Shown: in pieces, positions 57,573 through 64,000 of the stretch
Layout of the letters: the number at the start of each line of letters is the position of its first letter
How positions within the stretch are numbered: position 1 is the stretch's first letter
NCBI GenBank assembly: GCA_013368315.1
Contig: JAACJM010000300.1
Coordinates: 31,583-95,582, forward strand
DNA: 64,000 nucleotides
Origin: Tetrapyrgos nigripes
Lineage: Eukaryota > Basidiomycota > Agaricomycetes > Agaricales > Campanellaceae
Direction: 5' to 3'
Notes under the pieces: model-generated
What the model was told of the DNA's origin: nothing
Seen by the model: the letters and a program-made list of their open reading frames with translations, nothing else
Database searches by the model: none
Translations under genes and position numbers: made by a program

Positions 57573-59238
57573 CTACACTTCTGTATAATTTGGAGGAATT
57601 TCCTCTGTCCCATCCGACGAGTCTGAGACTGAATCGCTCTGTCCCATTCGCCAACCGCTGTCAGTGTGAACCCTAGCCTCCCTTCGTCTACGTCCCTCAA
57701 GCTGGGGTGAGGTTCACTATGCCCAAAAAGAACTGTAAGCCGTTGTTGAAGTTTCAAGTTTCTCCAACGGAATCCACTGTCTGCTACCTCGCCAACATCC
57801 AGACCTGGCATCGCTGAAGCCGAGTCGTTTTGGACTGGTAGACGTCTGAACTTTTTCTGCGTTGTGGTCGTGGATGGAGCAGAAGAGTTACCAGCGCCGA
57901 CAGGGTTTGAGAAACTTCGAGGAAAGGGCTAGGTTCCAAATGACCATTCGCTCGATATCGACGTGTCTGCGAATTCCTTCTTCGGATCCATAGAAGAGTT
58001 GCCAAGATAATGAAAAAAACAATAACGCCACAAACAATCCCACCAATCTCTCTGCCTTTCAAATGACCATTCGACGAAAATGAAGAAGTAGAGCTTGAGC
58101 TAGTAGATAAAGGTGAATTGGACTGCGTTTGGGAAGGTTGTTCGGCCGAGGTAGGGGAAGTAACAATAAAAGAACTGATAGTCAATGGCATCCCAGGTGT
58201 TGTTCCATTATATTCGACGATCAAGGTATGTTCACCTGCAGGCAAAGAGGAACAGTTCAGCAAGAACTGGTCTGGATCTACTAGGGTTTCTTCGCCTATC
58301 CCCGTGCCCTCACTGATAGGAGATCGCAGCCCCACTGGACTATGATTATCCAGCTGATAAGTCACCACATTGGAGGAATTCAGGGCTCCAGACGAGTTGG
58401 CAAGCATACTTATTCCAGTTCCTATATATGAAATTTCCGCAGGTAAAAGTTAGAAGTTAGTCCAACGACGTGTTCGCAGTACACATACAGTCGTACCGTT
58501 AAATTTTACAGTCACACTTGCCCCAACAGACGTCGTCTGTAAGAGACCGGTTTCCGTGACTTCCCATCCAGGACTCAACGAAAGAGGCGACTCATTACTT
58601 GTTGCCTGGCTCGGAGTCGTCAAAGAAGCGAACGTCGACACATCTCCTATCTGACGGAATTGTCCTTCCGAGTTAAGGTCACCGGGCAAAGGTGGATAAG
58701 CGATGTAATCGAGATATACCACTGGATCCAACAAAGAGGGCCCGGGATCGCTTTGTGTGATGTTCGAAATGGATACAATAAGTTCATGTTCTCCAGAAAG
58801 GTTTTGTTTGGAGAGATATTCGCAAATCATCCGATTGCTTCGTATGGAGCGAGGGGAAGATTGGGATGACTTGACCAATGTATCGCGTTTGCTGTGGCTG
58901 TTGCTCCATCAAGAAGACACTTGATTGAGAACTCTGCATCATTGTAAACGGATGCGTATACTAGGATAGCGGGGGAGGACCCTAGTAAAAATGAACTTTG
59001 AATATAAGTACTTAACCTTTGATCAAGAGAAAAACATGATATACAGCGTACCATTGAACCTGAATGAAAAACTGGTGTTGATCCCATGGAGAGTGTTGTT
59101 GAAACCGAAGATCTTTCTTCCCGGTGCGGATAGAGTAACACCAGCATCCAATAAGTCTTGGGGAGTGGTTACGTTCGAACCGCCAAAATACTCGATACGA
59201 GTGTCCGTATCATCGGCAATGACCCAGGTTCTAGACAT
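57573..59238 (-). pseudogene. Paralog of the 568-2333 membrane protein, multiply frameshifted
   Basis: Exons at 59238-59052, about 58983-58497 and about 58423-57573 keep the introns of its paralog, each splitting a Gly codon after an FNG motif. It starts MSRTWVIADDTDTRIEYFGG. A Ser/Thr stalk, one helix (about 57990-58050), RRR, a KLQQRL segment and a tail with HTDSGWRMGQ and final PPNYTEV match the paralog. The frame breaks at least three times: near 58848 in a C run, near 57890, and near 57670 before DSGWRM. It is a pseudogene unless the indels are sequence errors. Confidence 0.75.
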
Positions 59239-62200
59239 AAGCAGGGTGACTGGTTCCAGCTATGCTGCGTCTAGAAACTTTATGAGTCAAGGGATAACCA
59301 AAGGGAAGGGGAAAAAGTAGGTAGACTGTGCGAGCTATACTTATATCTACATTTCATGATCCTTTGACGCTATGGAGTCCACAGTGTCCCATGTGCGTGT
59401 GCATGTATCATCTGGTGTGTCAGCTTGACAGATACGCCCAGGATCAACATACTCTAAGTATATCAGCGCAGGAGGCGGTCATTGACACTCCCGCAACTGC
59501 ATTGCTATGTCTGAGTACTACTATGTACAGAGTCAAACATATATTTCTTATACATATCTCCAAGTATGTATAGACTTCAGAGGACGTGTCATTGCAGGCA
59601 TATGTTCGCGTGTGTAGTATGTACTTGATTATTTGCGCGCGATAGATTGACGCTATGAACATTATTTACATTTCGTGTCATCGTATGAGCTCATGGTGGG
59701 GCACCTGGAGGGAGGAGAGTGAAGGGGCTTGCTATCGTCGACGCGGTTGAAAGACTTATACCGCAATCGAGAGTGAGCTGCCCTCGCTTAACGGTGATCA
59801 CCGTCCGTCAGCCGTCGGTTACCGGTACACCGATGTATTGGATCTGTATTTCAATTCGGGTTTTCGGACAGCCTACGAGCTCACAAAGAGACTGAAATTG
59901 ACGACGAGTGCGAAAGGAGAGGGTTACATGAGAGTTACAGTTAAGTAGCTACCATCAATATACATGCCAGATACATGATAAAAGCAGGAAGTGGAGATGA
60001 GACCCATAGGATCGACAACAAGCCGTATAGGCATGATCTACCACTCTGCTGTGGGGAGGGGGTTCTGTGGTGCTGTGGAACCATTGAACCAAGGGGAGTG
60101 AGGATTTGAGGGAGTGAAGGTTTTAGAGGGAGAGGTTAGTCATTAGCTAGATAGAGACGAAACCAAAAAGCGAAAGTGAAACAGAAAGAAAAACGAAAGA
60201 TAGACACAAAGAAGTAACGAAGACGCAAAAGACTCACCCTAGCTGTCGTCTGAGACCCCGCCAATAACACTCTATTGAATACCCAAACTGTAGGCATTGC
60301 TGTCCTTCCAGTCATCACTAAATTTCGAGTTGGGTTGAGGGGAAGAAAGAACCCCATCAGTAAAATTGAAGATGTGTGCTGTGCGTTCCCAGACCCTGAA
60401 TATACCCGAATATACCAAATCAGGGCTGTATTCCACAACCCCCGAGTGCATTCCTGGAACGCTGAATTATACATCCATTATACCATCAGTCCTCTCGGAT
60501 TATACGCATCAAATACACTCAATTATACCACAGCATGCTCAGAAATGCTGCCTTTGAGGCAATATACTCTTCATTGGGACACACACATATGTAAAAGAGC
60601 GAGAGAAAAACATATATTGCATGGAAGCTCTCTATGTAGGTACAATGTGCATATAACTACGCTTGTACATAGCATAATAGAACATTAGTGGTGAGTGACA
60701 ACCAGCTAACCCCCAAAGCTCGTTGTCCTACAGTCTCCAGCTCCTCCAAAGCATACACATCATCACTCAAATCTCCTGGAAAGAAGGGCATAAGAGTCAT
60801 TAGCTAGCGAAAGTTGTGAAAGAAAAGACTGAACATACCTGTGGGCTTCCAACCTGCCACGTCACGCGTCAACACTGAAACGAAACCTGGTAGTACACAG
60901 TGAGCACATGTAAGGAGTGTCAAAGAAAGAATGTATAATTACCTGTAAGTTATATTGGGTGCCGCCAGCCCAGGGAGAGACGCGGAAAAGGGGAGGGAAA
61001 AGGGAGGCATACAGACGATGGAGGAGGGGAGTAGAAGAAAGTTGAAGTTGAAGGGACTCCGACGTGTGATTTGTTTAAGTCTCATCAACGGTTACCGAGG
61101 GTTTGATGGTGGCTTTTAGCTATATAGTTTACATTGCCGGTGTCCGGCCCCAAGCCGACATTGATTTTGAGTGTGTATAACCCTGTATAACCGAAATACC
61201 ACGTGTATATTCGGAGGTAGGACTCGATTTGTATGCCAGGGTATTTCAGACATACCAATACACCGGATATACCGAATATAGATCTTTAGTTTTACTGATG
61301 GGCCAAGATAAACCGGTTCATTAAAGCGTAGTCACCCCAAAAACAGAAACCCAAACCAACTTCGTAAGGTGCTTCTTCTTCAAACATGGTTCACTTGATG
61401 GTATCACCCTCTTTGACGAGACAACCATTACTAGTCTTATGGTAATCTCACAGCGTGAGCTGTGCCAGTGCCTTATTACGTAAGTAAGAGCGGCATCGCA
61501 AGGGCAAGAGGATTTCGAAACTGAACTGCTTCGTTAGTTCTTTTATGTACTTAGATACTATGTAGGACAGCGTGTATAAAGTTATAGAGAAAAATACGGA
61601 GTAGAAGATGTATATATCGAGCGGAGGAGATCTGCAGCCCGAAGCTTGGCGCGGAAGTGGCTGTGTACTCGCAGAAATGAACTTCAAGTCTTTCCGCAAG
61701 TTCTGCTTTGTTTTTTCCCGGAATTTTGGGTATGCAGAGTGAGAGAAGCTACTTAGAATGAAATATGAAATAAAATCAGTAAATTTTGAGCTTTTCTGTG
61801 GAAGAAAGGCAGGCAAACCATACGTGAGAATATTTCTTACTTACCTAATAACTGGCTGGCACGGGTCAGCCCTATTCAAAAGCGCCAGACTACATATATA
61901 CACACGAAGTGTAGGACATGTATATATCGTCAGTCTTAATACTCAAGACTAAATCATTACTGAAGATAGAGAGACCAGCATTGTCAGCTAAGGGTTATTA
62001 AAACAAAAAGAAAAAAAAGGAAAAAAAAAAGAAAGAAAGAAAAGCCCACCCAACCTTGCCTGGAAGGCTGCAGTTCATTCTGTTTACAGCTCCAGCAGAT
62101 CACCCAGCCAGGACTGACCACAGAGAAACAGCAGCGAGAGGCTTAAGTTGAGAAGGAGTGGGAACAAAAGACAAAATAAAAACGTAAGAAAGAAAGACAA

Positions 62201-62499
62201 GAAAAAGACGAAAAAGGCTACCCACCTCTTTCAGAGATTGGCGTTGGGGATTTTTGCATAAAAAATTCATGACACGAAGCACTGCTATCGCTAAACAACG
62301 CTACTGAGGACAACATCTACAATGACAGAGGTACAAAAGAAAAAGAATCAGTATTAAGTAAGGGGAATGGGACAGGTGTTCAGTATCATGGTGAGAAGCT
62401 ACTAACCACATTTTTGCTTTGCTTGCAGACAGAGAGTGAGAGGAAGAAAGGGAACAGGAGTGGGAATGGTGAAGCAGAGTGGATGTTACTGGGTTTGGA
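59239..62499. other. Intergenic, repeat-rich
   Basis: No gene recognised. A patch rich in ATACCCGAATATACC-like motifs occurs at 60395-60540 and another, in part inverted, at 61175-61285, possibly ends of one degenerate element. A purine tract (mostly A/G) runs at about 61996-62044. Confidence 0.35.
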
Positions 62500-63990
62500 C
62501 TTGTTGTCTTGGCCCTTGTCTTTGTCAGTGTCATGATTCTTGTCAGTCTTGGACTTGACATTGGATTTGGATTGGGATGGAATGGAGAAATTAACCTGTC
62601 AATGTTTCAGGAGTGGAAGAAACAGCAATGCAGAGGTTAACTATTAGATGACTCATCACCCATTTCTTGTCCCCATTGTGTCTAACTTCACATTCCTTCC
62701 TATCCTCCACCTATTTCCAGTACCTGGACCTACCACAATACATGGACAGTTGAGTTGGAGACTAACCTGCTCCAAAAAGCCCTTCTTTCTCTTCACCTTG
62801 TTGAGCTTCTTCTTGACACTGTCACCATGTAGGGTTCTGTGAAAAAGTTGATATTTTCTCGCATGTATTTTTCACATTGTTTTTCAGTGTTAATAACTAT
62901 TGTTCACTGGACCCCTTCAGAGTGTCTGAGCAATAGAGAATAACAAATTCCTGCAAAAAAGTCTACTACGGACTACAACAGTGTCTGACAACACCACACC
63001 TGACTTCAGGGAAGAAAATATGGACAAGAATCTCATCTGGTTACAGCTCCTCATTGAGAACCTTCCCAAAAACTTTGATACCATCATGTGGCCGCCACCA
63101 TGCAGATTGTCCAAAGTAATCCCAAAATTCTGCAAGTTCCCCACCATGCTTGAGCCAGTGAGCCTTGGTGTGGCTCCCATTTTGTTCATTAGGTCAGCGT
63201 TGATTTGTTTGAAGTAGGGAAAGAGGAGGAAAGGAATGAAAGTGAAAAAATGATTACTCTGTGCACTGTATTAGGAGGGAAAAGCAAATACAGAGCTGGA
63301 ACTACTTACCAGAAGCCCCAGACCCTCCCAGACCTTGTTAGTTTGAGTATTTGACAGAAGCTGTTGGAAGAGCTTCTGTGATCCCAGCAGTACACATCAA
63401 AGGCAATTGAGGCTTGTTTGATTGACAGTTTTAGCGAAAGTTGAATGAGGGAGCCTTTGTGATGATAGAACCCCAGTGAGTACAACACAGTTCTGAAGTA
63501 AGTCTGAACACTTACTCATGATTACCAGCTGACAATGAATCAAGAAAGGCTTCCTCTACCATTTCCATAAACATCACATTGACATACTATCAGTGGTTGG
63601 CATTGATTAATCGATTCTTCAGCCAATGGGAAGAGCATATCATGAGCTGCACATGTATGATGTCATTGAACAGGAAGGTGGTGTGTGGTTTTTTGGAACT
63701 TGCCAAGGATTGCTTGGCAGTAGCATCAGGTATATCCTCTCCTGCCAGAACTTGCACAATTACATGGTCAAATCCAAGTGTAGCCTCATCAACACAACTT
63801 TCTGGTCACATGTATTGCTCTATGTTAGCTCATCTGAGCATCTGTCAACTCACTTCTTGGTACTCTTGCAATCTGAACATCTGCAAGACCTTGGCGTTTC
63901 CACATGGAACTCTGCAATACCATTGTAAACCATGACAGGCAAAGTAGCACTCTCTAGCAATTCTGTTGATTGGGGAATGGTATGAAGCTG
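62500..63990 (-). pseudogene. Unrecognised gene remnant running off the right edge
   Basis: Minus-strand segments look coding: FACHGLQWYCRVPCG near 63910, VIVQVLAGEDIPDATAKQSL and HTTFLFNDIIHVQL (63620-63760), HWLKHGGELAEFWDYFG and WWRPHDGIKVFGKVLNEEL (63055-63165), then Lys-rich SVKKKLNKVKRKKGFLEQ (62770-62825). An in-frame TAA follows NEEL at about 63052, and frames change between segments. I do not recognise the family. The Trp-rich core and basic tail resemble mobile-element cargo but this is a guess. Confidence 0.3.
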
Positions 63991-64000
63991 TACATGGGCA

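Noticed and set aside
1..64000. tRNA and rRNA genes
   Set aside because: I looked for paired A/B boxes and conserved rRNA segments by eye and saw none; a covariance-model search would be decisive.

Overview
This is nuclear DNA of a basidiomycete, almost certainly a mushroom-forming agaricomycete. The evidence is genes cut by many short GT-AG introns, a Plavaka-type DNA transposase, DUF6532, DUF6534, DUF2235 and CFEM genes, and single-pass membrane proteins ending in a PPxY tail. Genus and species cannot be set from the window. Roughly half of it is transposable elements, several inserted in genes or in each other. Layout, left to right. 0.6-2.3 kb (+): a single-pass membrane protein of a basidiomycete family, with one frameshift; a more damaged paralog lies at 57.6-59.2 kb (-). 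5.5-6.6 kb (+): a CFEM surface protein with a Ser/Thr-rich stalk and the same kind of cytoplasmic tail. 6.8-8.3 kb (-): remains of two uracil-catabolism genes, a GTP cyclohydrolase II-like gene (URC1/urg1) and a uracil phosphoribosyltransferase (UPRT) fragment. 8337-15378 (+): complete but inactivated Ty1/copia element (copy 1) with perfect 5-bp target duplications, sitting at the UPRT fragment. 18.5-20.9 kb (+): an apparently intact DUF2235 alpha/beta-hydrolase gene. 22206-25337: element E1, a TIR element with a 10-bp target duplication. 25.5-52.05 kb (-): one Zn2Cys6 transcription-factor gene, now a pseudogene torn into three pieces. Copia copy 2 (26534-33607) splits its 3' part and a Plavaka transposon (35024-50498) splits its middle. 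Inside the Plavaka element sits E2 (35169-43033), a relative of E1, and inside the E2 gene sits a truncated third copia copy (about 39968-42127). 53.6-55.4 kb (-): a DUF6534 seven-helix-type membrane protein. The right edge (62.5-64 kb, -) holds an unrecognised, probably decayed gene that runs off the window. The most novel item is the E1/E2 family. Both copies have 10-bp target duplications, terminal repeats of the form GGTAT..AAATYTGCGG, and arrays of short subterminal repeats that repeat the element's own terminal motif. Their only visible gene has, in the longer copy, an isopeptidase-like Cys box and His box, a PHD finger and a conserved C-terminal domain; no known transposase was recognised. 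The nesting gives a relative history: transcription-factor gene, then Plavaka, then E2, then copia copy 3, with copia copy 2 a separate insertion in the same gene. The copia copies carry nonsense codons that look CpG-derived, which suggests methylation- or RIP-like decay.
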